Below are positions 7,030 through 14,636 of a DNA stretch of 16,061 bases, in pieces. Below the pieces are notes generated by a model that saw nothing but the letters and a program-made list of their open reading frames with translations, was not told the origin of the DNA and made no database searches. This DNA comes from Pyrinomonas sp040289685 (GTDB lineage Bacteria; Acidobacteriota; Blastocatellia; Pyrinomonadales; Pyrinomonadaceae), in assembly GCF_040289685.1 (NCBI RefSeq), contig NZ_PSLQ01000072.1, forward strand, positions 1-16,061, in the 5' to 3' direction. The number at the start of each line of letters is the position of its first letter. The first letter of the stretch is position 1. Both the position numbers and the translations under genes were made by a program.

Positions 7030-7465
7030 ACCTTTGGTTTGACATCTTCACGCTTCAAGCGAAGAGCTGGAGAAGCAATAGCTTACCGGCTCTCGCTTCA
7101 TTCAGCGCGTGAAGAACTGTCGGCGCGACGACTCCTCAAGCATCGCCTGAGATTTCGGGCAAAAAGCGAGTCGTATGGAGATGAGATCCCATCCAGAAGA
7201 TTAGCTTAGCCTAGCGGCGACTCACCGGACAAAATACGATCTTCGGCGAACCCCACATAATCTTCTGTGGCAGATAGGGGCTAGCGTCAGTTGACTCAAT
7301 ACCCGCCCTTTTTTGCCTTGTGTGCGTGGGTTGCTATCAGCAGCAAGTTGAAAACAAAAGCGCTGCAACCTGCGTCGCAGCGCGATGGACGCAGCATCGA
7401 ACGCGCTCAACTTCTCCAGATAGCAGGCACAGCGACGCGCCTATCGGGGAGAAGGGGGCAGCGCG
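7030..7465. other. 436-nt gap between convergent genes, no supported gene
   Basis: This lies between the 3' ends of the S41-like gene (+) and the DUF1326 gene (-). Small ORFs on both strands have no ribosome-binding site or family resemblance. A short hairpin can form from CTTCACGCTTCAAGCGAAG just after the S41 stop (around 7050-7070), but no T-run follows. A T6 run sits near 7309-7314 without a convincing stem before it. The stretch CGCGTCAAAGCGCG near 7465 could form a 4-bp stem for the - strand gene. Confidence 0.5.
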
Positions 7466-8113
7466 TCAAAGCGCGAACCGGCCATAGAAGGCGCTGTTTT
7501 CATGGGCGCGTTGCCATGAGTCGCCCGCGCGTCCGCCAGCGAAAAAGGCTTTCACCGTGTAGCCCACTTTGCGACCCACGAGCGGCACGAGCGGATCGTA
7601 CCAGACCAAGTGTGGCATGGTGCAGCATGCGTCGTTGGGCAGCGCTTCGACGTCGATTACAGCGAGATGATCGGCTACAACGCGGTAAGCCCGTCCTTGG
7701 TGCTGAAACTCCACGTGAGCGCGTCGGACGGAGACGATCTCCCCAAGCGTCGCTCCGTAACGGCTACGCAAGGCTTCGGCCATGGCTGCGGCCTGTTCCG
7801 GCGTAGGAGCGTCGATCACTAGTTCGGAGCGACGCGCTGCGCGCGCCTCGGCCAGATTGGCTTCAGCGGAGACAGTGGCCACGGCGCGCACGCCGGAAAG
7901 ATCGATGCCGCGCCACTTGCCTGCGGCGACGCGCCATGCGAGCAGCGCATCGCGGCCTGTGGTCGTCAGTTCGCCGTTGTAGTGGCAGGCGCCGGCAAAG
8001 ACGCTCGCCGTGCGCACCTCGACGTAATCGCCCGTGATTTTGTCTTCGCGCGGGACGAAGGCAAGGGCGGTCATACAGATGGCCGCTATGGCTAAGCTGA
8101 GCATTGCTTTCAT
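7466..8113 (-). CDS. Secreted DUF1326-type protein
   Basis: I chose the ATG at 8113 because GGAGGTGA lies 5 nt upstream of it, an excellent ribosome-binding site; the longer in-frame reading to 8188 has none. The 215-residue product begins with a signal peptide (MLSLAIAAICMTALAF, residues 4-19). The mature part starts with the DUF1326 signature: GDYVEVRTASVFAGACHYNG, then GRDALLAWRVAAGKWRGIDL and SGVRAVATVSA. It ends with HENSAFYGRF, which also fits the family. Cysteines occur in ACHYNG and in NDACCTMPH, a possible metal site or disulfide. DUF1326 has no established biochemical role that I can cite. The gene is last in a - strand run after the cysteine-rich small protein (141-nt gap), so it may belong to the molybdenum operon transcript or have its own promoter in that gap. 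Confidence 0.88.
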   Translation of the reverse strand: MKAMLSLAIAAICMTALAFVPREDKITGDYVEVRTASVFAGACHYNGELTTTGRDALLAWRVAAGKWRGIDLSGVRAVATVSAEANLAEARAARRSELVIDAPTPEQAAAMAEALRSRYGATLGEIVSVRRAHVEFQHQGRAYRVVADHLAVIDVEALPNDACCTMPHLVWYDPLVPLVGRKVGYTVKAFFAGGRAGDSWQRAHENSAFYGRFAL

Positions 8114-8118
8114 TGATC

Positions 8119-8126
8119 TCACCTCC
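8119..8126 (-). promoter_or_regulatory. Strong ribosome-binding site that fixes the DUF1326 gene start
   Basis: GGAGGTGA on the - strand, 5 nt before the ATG at 8113. It decides the start against the upstream in-frame ATG at 8188 and makes the signal peptide N-terminal. Confidence 0.85.
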
Positions 8127-8254
8127 GGTGTTCGAGAGCGCGCTCGATTGAGACGAAACGTTCGCGACGCTCTCCGGTTTCGCTTCAAAGGTCGTCAAGG
8201 CGTCGCAAGGCGCGTCGAAGGCTCGGCGATTTTCCGCGTCCGGCGACGCCAAGG

Positions 8255-8500
8255 TTAAGCGGTTTCGAAAGCAGAATGATAGCACGATCTTCCCGGGCGA
8301 CAACGCTCCGGGTGAACGCGCCCGCCATCGGGACCGACCACTTGTTGTGTTTCGCTGCACCAGCAGTAGTTGCTTGCGTCCAAGTACTGGCTCGCATCGG
8401 TCGGAACGACGCCGAGCATGAAGAACTTCTTCGACCGTAGCGCCCCGCAGAAGGGGCTAAGCGGAAGATCGTTGGGCGACGCGCTGTTGGTCTCAGCCAT
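8255..8500 (-). CDS. Small cysteine-rich protein downstream of the molybdenum hydroxylase operon
   Basis: From the ATG at 8500, which is preceded by AAGGAGAG (6 nt spacing), the ORF runs 81 codons to TAA. The longer frame extending to 8734 is only an overlap with the FAD-subunit gene. The protein contains LSPFCGALRSKKFF, then YLDASNYCWCSE and ends HPERCRPGRSCYHS, giving five cysteines in a C...CxC...C...C order plus several His and Trp. This suggests a zinc or Fe-S binding mini-domain, or a disulfide-stabilised one, but no signal peptide is present, so a cytoplasmic metal site is likelier. It lies 53 nt after the FAD-subunit stop on the same strand and is probably co-transcribed. I do not recognise a named family; I have an unverified impression of similar small proteins in Acidobacteriota. 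A role in cofactor or cluster assembly for the neighbouring enzyme is speculation. Confidence 0.78.
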   Translation of the reverse strand: MAETNSASPNDLPLSPFCGALRSKKFFMLGVVPTDASQYLDASNYCWCSETQQVVGPDGGRVHPERCRPGRSCYHSAFETA

Positions 8501-8553
8501 TTGGGTCTCTCCTTCGACACGATTGCGGAAAAAGCGGAAGGCTTGCAGTGCGC

Positions 8554-9564
8554 TCAAGCGCGCGCTGCAAGCTGCGTCAACGCACGACGAATGAGCGCTT
8601 GTGTAAGCGGAACTTTGTAGCCGTTGTGCGCGAGCGGGCGGGCCCCTTCGAGCGCCGCCTCGGCGACTTGATTGAGCAGATCGGGCGCGATCCTCTTTCC
8701 GACCAGCAACGCTTCGGCTTTGGGAACGCGCCACGGAATGGGCGCGACGCCGCCGAGCACCAAGCGCGCTTGGCGCACGGTGCGGTCGCGGTCAAGCTCC
8801 AGCGCCGCGGCTACGGATGCAAGTGCGAAGTCGAACGAGGCGCGCTCTTTGAACTTCAAGTAGATCGAACGCGCGGCGAAGCGCGAAGCGGGAACTTGTA
8901 TTTCGGTGATGATCTCGTCGTGGCGCAGGATGTTTTCGCGTCGGATGCTACCTTCCGAGGGGAGCGTGAAGAACTTCTCGAGCGGGACGACGCGCTCTCC
9001 TTCGGGACCGGCGATGGCAACGCTGGCGCCCAAAGCGACGAGCACCGGCGCGAGATCCGACGGGTGAACGATATAGGACGGCCCGCCGCCGAGTATAGCG
9101 TTGTATTTGTTCTCGCCCGACGCGGCGTAGCACTGTGTTCCGCCCTTTTTCAAGCAGACGACCTCTTCGAGCCGATAGTACCAACAGCGCGGTCGTTGGC
9201 AGAGATTGCCGCCGATGGTACCGAGGTGGCGGATTTGCGGCGAAGCGACCGATCGCGCCGCATCAGACAAGGCTGGGAAATCGCGTTTGATGATGGGGTT
9301 CTCTTCAATGCGCGCCAGCGTGACGAGCGCGCCGAGGCGCAAGCCGCGTTTGCCGTCGCCTTGGATTCGGTCCAGTCCGCGAATCGCTTTGAGGTTGACG
9401 AGGCGCGAAGGGCGCAGGATGTACTCCTTCATGGTCGTCAACAGATCTTGACCGCCAGCGAACGGGCGCGGCGCTTCATCCGGGTCGGCGAAGCTCGGGG
9501 CGGAGCGCAACAGTTCGACGGCCTCAGCGACGCTGGTCGGAGCGGTCCACTCAAAGCGTTTCAT
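8554..9564 (-). CDS. FAD-binding subunit of PaoABC/YagTSR-type molybdenum hydroxylase, with 4Fe-4S cysteines
   Basis: This is the medium subunit of xanthine-dehydrogenase-family enzymes; it passes electrons from the 2Fe-2S subunit to FAD. The ATG at 9564 overlaps the stop of the molybdopterin-subunit gene (ATGA) and follows AGGAGGAG by 3-4 nt, giving 336 residues. FAD motifs are FAGGQDLL (residues 35-42) and TIGGNL (116-121), plus the VHPSDLAP stretch (about 166-173). Four cysteines at residues 122, 127, 137 and 145 (LCQRPRCWYY, VVCLKKGGTQC) sit in an insertion typical of the YagS/PaoB branch, where they hold a 4Fe-4S cluster. The C-terminal CO-dehydrogenase flavoprotein-like domain runs from about 230 (SIYLKFKERASFDFALASVA). 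The substrate cannot be told from this subunit. Confidence 0.92.
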   Translation of the reverse strand: MKRFEWTAPTSVAEAVELLRSAPSFADPDEAPRPFAGGQDLLTTMKEYILRPSRLVNLKAIRGLDRIQGDGKRGLRLGALVTLARIEENPIIKRDFPALSDAARSVASPQIRHLGTIGGNLCQRPRCWYYRLEEVVCLKKGGTQCYAASGENKYNAILGGGPSYIVHPSDLAPVLVALGASVAIAGPEGERVVPLEKFFTLPSEGSIRRENILRHDEIITEIQVPASRFAARSIYLKFKERASFDFALASVAAALELDRDRTVRQARLVLGGVAPIPWRVPKAEALLVGKRIAPDLLNQVAEAALEGARPLAHNGYKVPLTQALIRRALTQLAARA

Positions 9565-11768
9565 GCTCTCCTCCTTTGTTCGGCGAGTCCTTGCAGGATT
9601 TTGTCGGGAGTGATCGGCAGCTCGCGCACGCGGACGCCGCAAGCGTTGAAGACGGCGTTGGCGATGGCGCTGCCGCCAGGGATATGGGCCGGTTCGCCGA
9701 CGCCGATGACGGCTTGGCGCGGGTCTTCGTCGTCGATGATCGGGATCATTTCTGGGATTTCAAAGGTGCCGGCCAGTTTGTAGTCGCCGAAGTGTGGGTT
9801 GAGCTGTACGCCGAGACGAGCGTCCATGACGCGCCCTTCGAGAAGCGCCATGCTGAGCGATTGGATCATGCCGCCGATCAATTGACTCTCGATGGCGAGC
9901 CGATTGAGCGGCAGTCCGACATCTTGCACGTGGACCATTTTGATCGGGCGAACGTGGCCCGTCTCCATATCGACTTCGACTTCGGCGAAGCAGACGCCAT
10001 GGACGCCACTGGCGGCGAGATTGGCTTTCCACTCGCCTTGGGCTGTGATCCCGGCAAGCGGCAGCGCCGCACATGCTTGGCGCCAAGTCAAGCTTTTGCC
10101 CCCGCTGCTGACCTTGCCGTCGGCAAACTGTAGCTCTTCGGGTTTGGCGCCGAGCAACGGGGCGATCACTTGAGCCATCTGCATGCGGGCGTTGTAGGCG
10201 GCATCTTTGACCGCTGGGGCGAGCGAGGCGGCGGTGGTCGAACCGCCCGAAGCATTGGCCGCGCCGAGACGTGAATCGCCGATCCTTTCGACGACATCGC
10301 GTATGTTTAGACCGAGTTCTTCGGCGACGATGGCGCGCGTGAAGGTGCGCGTTCCAGTACCGATGTCTTGCGTACCAACGGCGACGCCAACGGTGCCGTC
10401 GCGCGCAATTTGCACCGTCACTTTGCATTGTGGCGCGCCACCGCCGCCCCATGTGCCGACGGCACAACCCATGCCGCGTCCGGTGCCAGGCTCTTTGGGG
10501 CGTCGTTGCCAACCGATTTCGCGCGCGCCACGGTCGAGCTGACGGTGGTAGACGGGATCGCGCAAGTTCTTTTTGCGAAACTCCAATGGGTCCATGCCGA
10601 GCTTATAGGCGAGTTCGTCCATGAGCGATTCGATGGCGAACGAGGCTTGCGGATGACCTGGGGCACGCATGGCGCGCGCGGCGTCCTCATGCGTGTGGAC
10701 GGCGATGCGTTCGCGATAGAAGTGGCGCGCCGTGTAGATGTAAGGTTGGCCAGCGAGCGATCCATCGCCGAGGCCGCCCATCTGGTATTGCGTGGCGCGC
10801 AGGGCGACGAGCGTTCCATCGCGCGTGGCGCCGGCCTTGAAGCGTTGCCACGAGCCAGGGCCGTTGCCCGCCAGGAGGAATTCATCCTTGCGCGTGAGCA
10901 TCAGTTTGACGGGCGCGCGCGCTTGTTTGGCCAATTGGCAAGCGAGTTTGCCTTCGATGCCGATGCCGAACTTCGATCCGAAGCCGCCGCCCATGTGTTC
11001 GACGATGGAGACCACGGCGCTTTGCGGCAATCCCAGTTCCTTGGCGGCATCGCTGAGGATAGTGAAGGTTCCTTGCGTCGAAGCGTAGATCACGGCGCGG
11101 TCGCCGCCGCGGTAGTCGACGACGTGGCCGTGTGTTTCCAAGCAGGCGTGGTGATGGGTCGGCGTGCGGTACTCGGCTTCGACGATCACGTCGCAGCGAG
11201 CCAGTTCAGCTTCGACTTTAGCCAGATCGCCGCGTCTTTCCTTCTCTTCAAGGTTGCCTTCTGGAAAGACTTTGGGCGCGTCCGGTTTGATGGCTTCGTC
11301 GGCGCGGACGACGTGTGGCAGCTCTTCGTATTCGACCTTGATGGCGCGAATGGCATCTTCGGCGATCTCAGGCGTAGTGGCAGCGACGGCGGCGACGGGA
11401 TCGCCCATGAAACGCACGACGTAGTTGCCGCGCTCGGCGAGGTTGACGATGGCGCGCACGCCGGGCATGCGCTGCGCTTGGCTTGTGTCCACGCGCACGA
11501 CGCGCGCGTGCGCGTGTGGTGAACGGAGAATGCGCCCATAAAGCATGCCCGGCAGATGCCGGTCGTAGGTGTAGGCGGCAATCCCAGTCACTTTAACTGG
11601 GCCATCGACGCGCACCAGATGGTGGTTGAGCAACTTGTGCGCGTTGTTTGGCCCCCAAGATGGCCCGCCTTCGTCCTCGACTTCGATTTCGACCATCCGT
11701 TCGATGCCGTTTTCAACGCGCGGCACCAAAACTTTGCGTTTCTTTTTGGCCGGTTGCTGTTGGATCAT
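9561..11768 (-). CDS. Molybdopterin-binding catalytic subunit of xanthine dehydrogenase family (PaoC/YagR-like)
   Basis: The 735-residue protein carries the molybdenum active site. The ATG at 11768 follows GAGGAAG by 5 nt. After a basic PAKKKRK stretch comes the domain-I start (HHLVRVDGPVKVTGIAAYTYD, about residues 49-70), then EYRTPTHHHACLETHG and a Gly-rich MGGGFGSKFG (about 260-270). GTQDIGTGTRTF precedes the dithiolene-binding region. The C-terminal GVGEPAHIPGG holds the conserved catalytic Glu (about residue 692), which acts as base in hydroxylation and is the same position as in E. coli PaoC. There is no export signal of its own; in the PaoABC type it is carried out with the Tat-bearing 2Fe-2S subunit. 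The probable reaction is oxidation of aldehydes or N-heterocycles in the periplasm; the exact substrate is unknown. Confidence 0.94.
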   Translation of the reverse strand: MIQQQPAKKKRKVLVPRVENGIERMVEIEVEDEGGPSWGPNNAHKLLNHHLVRVDGPVKVTGIAAYTYDRHLPGMLYGRILRSPHAHARVVRVDTSQAQRMPGVRAIVNLAERGNYVVRFMGDPVAAVAATTPEIAEDAIRAIKVEYEELPHVVRADEAIKPDAPKVFPEGNLEEKERRGDLAKVEAELARCDVIVEAEYRTPTHHHACLETHGHVVDYRGGDRAVIYASTQGTFTILSDAAKELGLPQSAVVSIVEHMGGGFGSKFGIGIEGKLACQLAKQARAPVKLMLTRKDEFLLAGNGPGSWQRFKAGATRDGTLVALRATQYQMGGLGDGSLAGQPYIYTARHFYRERIAVHTHEDAARAMRAPGHPQASFAIESLMDELAYKLGMDPLEFRKKNLRDPVYHRQLDRGAREIGWQRRPKEPGTGRGMGCAVGTWGGGGAPQCKVTVQIARDGTVGVAVGTQDIGTGTRTFTRAIVAEELGLNIRDVVERIGDSRLGAANASGGSTTAASLAPAVKDAAYNARMQMAQVIAPLLGAKPEELQFADGKVSSGGKSLTWRQACAALPLAGITAQGEWKANLAASGVHGVCFAEVEVDMETGHVRPIKMVHVQDVGLPLNRLAIESQLIGGMIQSLSMALLEGRVMDARLGVQLNPHFGDYKLAGTFEIPEMIPIIDDEDPRQAVIGVGEPAHIPGGSAIANAVFNACGVRVRELPITPDKILQGLAEQRRRA

Positions 11769-11859
11769 GATCGCTTCCTCGTGGAAAAGGGATCCGTCGA
11801 ACTGCTCGTTCGATGGGGTTTTTCGATCGCGTTGAGCCGTGCTGATTTCGTCTGACTCG

Positions 11860-12513
11860 CTACTCTTCTGCGCGGTCGGAAGCCGCGCTAGCCATCAGCG
11901 CAGCTTCGAAGACGCGCGGATAAGTCCCGCACCGGCAGAAGTTGCCTTGGCAAGCCTCGCGTATCTCTTCAAGCGTCGGACGCGGGTTCTTGCGTAGCAA
12001 AGCGGAAATGGCCGTGACGAAACCGGGCGTGCAAAAGCCGCACATGAGCGCGTCCTTCTCAACAAAGGCACGCTGCACCGGATTCATGCGATCGGGCGTG
12101 CCGAGTCCCTCAGCGGTGGTTATCTTTTTGCCTATGGCGTCCACAGCGAGCACGAGGCAGGCGTAAGCCGGAGCATCATCGAGCAGCACCGTGCAAGCGC
12201 CGCACGTGCCCATATCACAAACAAGCTTTGGACCGGTCACGGGTGGATCCAAGTACTCGCGCAATGCCGTGAGCAAAGTGGTGCGCGGTTCGACGCGCGC
12301 CGTGCGTCTTTGTCCGTTGACGAGCAGCGTGATCTCCAACGTCCCGTCTGGGGATGGTTGCACGCTATCTTTCGGCGTTTCGGCGCGCGCCATTTCCGGC
12401 TCGATCAAATCGATGATAGCGGCGCTGGCTCCAGCCAGCCCGACGCCTTTAAGAAAACGTCGTCGTCCGGGATCGACCGCGTCGGTCTTCTCCCCGCGTC
12501 GTCTATCAGTCAT
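11860..12513 (-). CDS. Tat-exported 2Fe-2S subunit of molybdenum hydroxylase (PaoA/YagT-like)
   Basis: The 217-residue protein starts at an ATG with GAGAGG about 6 nt upstream. A twin-arginine signal (GRRRFLKG, residues 16-23) with a modest hydrophobic stretch (VGLAGASAAIIDL) indicates folded export. The plant-ferredoxin domain has Cys99, Cys104, Cys107 and Cys119 (CDMGTCGAC...C); the second, helical cluster domain has Cys158, Cys161, Cys193 and Cys195 (CGFC...CRC). All eight ligands are present. It is the first gene of the three-gene operon, 91 nt ahead of the molybdopterin subunit, so its Tat signal probably exports the whole complex as in E. coli PaoABC. The order here is 2Fe-2S, Mo, FAD, whereas E. 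coli has 2Fe-2S, FAD, Mo. Confidence 0.94.
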   Translation of the reverse strand: MTDRRRGEKTDAVDPGRRRFLKGVGLAGASAAIIDLIEPEMARAETPKDSVQPSPDGTLEITLLVNGQRRTARVEPRTTLLTALREYLDPPVTGPKLVCDMGTCGACTVLLDDAPAYACLVLAVDAIGKKITTAEGLGTPDRMNPVQRAFVEKDALMCGFCTPGFVTAISALLRKNPRPTLEEIREACQGNFCRCGTYPRVFEAALMASAASDRAEE

Positions 12514-13072
12514 CGGTGCCTCTCGCTTCTCGAAGATTTTTGCGCTGTGGCCTAAAGCCTAGCACAAACCGATTTGTTCGGGAAGAGGAAAAATTCCGCT
12601 GGCTGGCCCACTGCGCAGCCGAGCAGAAAGGGGTTGAGAACTGCTCGCTAGGAAGTGAAGGGCAACGATCAGTCGGCCATCGTTTTGAAGCGCGGGTTTT
12701 CCGGACGCGGGAGGTCGAGATGAAGGTAACTTGACCAGTCGGTTACCCTCGCCAAATGAAGCTCGTGCGGTGCAAGCGCGTGACGAGTTGTAAACCTAGG
12801 AGATTACAGGCTGCAAGAGGGAGTGCTGGTAGATGAGGCAGGAAGCAACTGGAACAGGCTGCTTCCATGAGCGGCCTGTCCATGAGTGGCGGAACGGTGA
12901 AGCTTTGGAGCGAGGTGAAGGCCTGTTGCGCGGAGAACCGAAGGTCAAGGCTTCTCGCCGCGAGGCAAGAGTTCAGCGCAAGCGGCGCGCTTGGCCAGAG
13001 GCATTTCGTGCTTAGGCTTAGACGGCGCCGCTCGGACGATCGAACTGTTTTGGAGGTGCTCTGGCGGCGGGA
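12514..13072. other. 559-nt gap containing a structured-RNA candidate
   Basis: The gap lies between the start of the 2Fe-2S subunit gene and the 3' end of rtcB. Overlapping short + strand ORFs at 12833-13169 have no family resemblance and follow the RNA stems rather than codon structure. The left 200 nt presumably hold the promoter of the molybdenum operon; the rest holds the RNA described at 12721-13000. Confidence 0.6.
12721..13000 (+). ncRNA. Structured RNA candidate, HEARO/omega-RNA-like
   Basis: On the + strand this gene-free stretch forms a dense series of local stems. They are GGTAAC 12725-12730/GTTACC 12742-12747; AGCTCGT 12760-12766/ACGAGTT 12783-12789; TGTAA 12789-12793/TTACA 12804-12808; GGAAGCA 12841-12847/TGCTTCC 12860-12866; CGCG+GAGAA 12929-12937/TTCTC+CGCG 12952-12962 with a 2-nt bulge; and CAAGCG 12979-12984/CGCTTG 12988-12993. 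ACAGGC (12854-12859) in the fourth loop can pair with GCCTGT (12874-12879), an H-type pseudoknot. ACCGAAGGT (12937-12945) is a small GAA-loop hairpin. The unpaired stretches (CTGGTAGATGAGG, CCATGAGCGG, GAGCGAGGTGAAG, GAGAACCGAAGG) look conserved in style. They recall HEARO RNAs, now known as the omega-RNA guides of IscB. That identity is from memory. A group II intron 5'-domain remnant or another Acidobacteriota RNA class are alternatives. No iscB ORF lies downstream. Ends are approximate. Confidence 0.55.
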
Positions 13073-14539
13073 TCAGCCTTTGATCACGCCGATTGGGCGC
13101 AGGCGTGCGACGCGGCGCGCCATACCGGCTCGTTCCACCACTTCGACCACCTCGTCAACATCCTTGTAAGCGAAGGGCGCTTCCTCGGCTAGACCGGCTT
13201 CGCTTTGCGAGCGCGCGATGATCCCCTCTTGTTCGAGCAGGTCGCGCAAGTTCATTTTTTCTCCGAAGACCTTCTTTTTCGCTTGATTACGCGACATACG
13301 GCGACCCGCGCCGTGGCAAGTTGAGTTGAAGAAGTTCGTGTCATCGAGCGACTGGCCGACGAGGACGTAGGAAGCTGTGCCCATGCTGCCCGGAATTATC
13401 ACCGGTTGGCCGACGTGCTTGTAAGGGGCAGGCGTCAGTTGGTGATGCGGGCCGAGCGCGCGCGTTGCGCCCTTGCGGTGGACCACCGCGTTGAGCTTTC
13501 GGCCATCGATTTCGAACGTTTCGACTTTGGCCGTGTTATGGACCACGTCGTAGAGGACGCGCAAGCGGCGCTCTTGGCCGTAAAGGTCTTTCCAGACTTC
13601 ACGGACGAAATGGGTGATGATCTGGCGATTGGCCCACGCGAAATTCATCGCGCAACGCATGGCGCGGTAGTAGCTTTGCCCTTCGGGGCTGCTGAAGGGA
13701 AGGCAAGCGAGTTCTGGATCGACGAGCGCGATTCGGTAGCGTTCGGCGGCATCGAGAGCGATGCGGACGTGGTCGGTGCAGATCTGGTGACCATAGCCGC
13801 GCGAGCCCGTGTGGATCAAGATGACGAGCTGATTTTCGGCTAGACCGAAGCTCGTCGCCGCTTGTTGGTCGAAGAGCCGATCGACGTACTGGATTTCAAG
13901 GAAGTGGTTGCCCGAACCGATGCTGCCGAGCTGGACGTAACCGCGTTCTTTGGCGCGGTCGCTGACGCAATCGGGATCGGCTTCATCCATGCGCCCGCGA
14001 TCCTCTATGTGTTCGATGTCGGCTGGTTCACCGAAGCCGCGTGCGACGGCCCAGTGAGCGCCTTCGCGCGCCACTTGATCCAGCTCCTGTTTGGTGATCT
14101 TGATCGGGCTGCCTTCGCCCGTGCCGACCGGAATGGTCTGCAGCAAACGCTCGACGAGTTGGACGGTGGCGCGCTTGTCTAACTCTTGCCGTTGCATGTC
14201 AGAGAGGAGCAGGCGAACGCCACAATTAATGTCGTACCCGACGCCGCCCGGAGAGACGATGCCTTGCTCCGTATCCGCTGCGAGCACGCCGCCAACTGGG
14301 AAGCCATAGCCTTGGTGAACGTCGGGCATGGCGATGGAGTGAAGCAGAACGCCGGGCAGCGTCGCCATGTTGACCAGTTGAGCGAGCGATTTGTCGTGCA
14401 GTATTTGATCGAGGATCTCTTCGGACGCGTAAAGCCGCGCCGGCACGTTCATGCGTTCCCAAAAGGTTTGCGGCACCTCATAGCAACATTCGCCGACGAG
14501 CCGCAGATCGTCTTTCGTCGGCACGCGAAATTCAGCCAT
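13073..14539 (-). CDS. rtcB: RNA-splicing ligase RtcB
   Basis: RtcB joins RNA 3'-phosphate or 2',3'-cyclic phosphate ends to 5'-OH ends using GTP and manganese, in tRNA splicing or RNA repair. The ATG at 14539 (488 residues) follows GAGGG by 9 nt; an in-frame TTG two codons earlier is less likely. Active-site signatures are complete: MPDVHQGYGFPVGGV (about residues 71-85), GGVGYDINCGVR with the metal-binding Cys106, GSGNHFLE, IHTGSRGYGH, VVHNTAKVE and HGAGRRMSR with His409, the residue guanylylated in characterised RtcB. Length matches the long archaeal/bacterial form. The archease gene upstream on the same strand is the expected partner that speeds GTP loading and turnover. No rtcR or rtcA is visible. 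Confidence 0.97.
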   Translation of the reverse strand: MAEFRVPTKDDLRLVGECCYEVPQTFWERMNVPARLYASEEILDQILHDKSLAQLVNMATLPGVLLHSIAMPDVHQGYGFPVGGVLAADTEQGIVSPGGVGYDINCGVRLLLSDMQRQELDKRATVQLVERLLQTIPVGTGEGSPIKITKQELDQVAREGAHWAVARGFGEPADIEHIEDRGRMDEADPDCVSDRAKERGYVQLGSIGSGNHFLEIQYVDRLFDQQAATSFGLAENQLVILIHTGSRGYGHQICTDHVRIALDAAERYRIALVDPELACLPFSSPEGQSYYRAMRCAMNFAWANRQIITHFVREVWKDLYGQERRLRVLYDVVHNTAKVETFEIDGRKLNAVVHRKGATRALGPHHQLTPAPYKHVGQPVIIPGSMGTASYVLVGQSLDDTNFFNSTCHGAGRRMSRNQAKKKVFGEKMNLRDLLEQEGIIARSQSEAGLAEEAPFAYKDVDEVVEVVERAGMARRVARLRPIGVIKG

Positions 14540-14636
14540 ATCCAAACACCCTCTTCGAAATATTTTAGGACATCAAAGAATGTTTTCGGAAATCCCAGTT
14601 TAAGGCAAAACGGCGCGCGGTTAAAGACAAGTGGGA

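Noticed and set aside
8548..9783. Long + strand ORF (411 codons) opposite the FAD-subunit gene
   Set aside because: It is the shadow of the - strand gene in GC-rich DNA. It has no family motif, while the - strand has clear FAD and Fe-S motifs with a strong ribosome-binding site.
10368..11522. Long + strand ORF (384 codons) opposite the molybdopterin subunit
   Set aside because: Same reason: the - strand frame carries recognised domains and catalytic residues, and this one only mirrors their codons.
12833..13169. + strand ORFs of 60 and 100 codons before rtcB
   Set aside because: They overlap each other and the stem-loops, have no family resemblance, and the longer one runs into the 3' end of rtcB. 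The first is not an IscB N-terminus.
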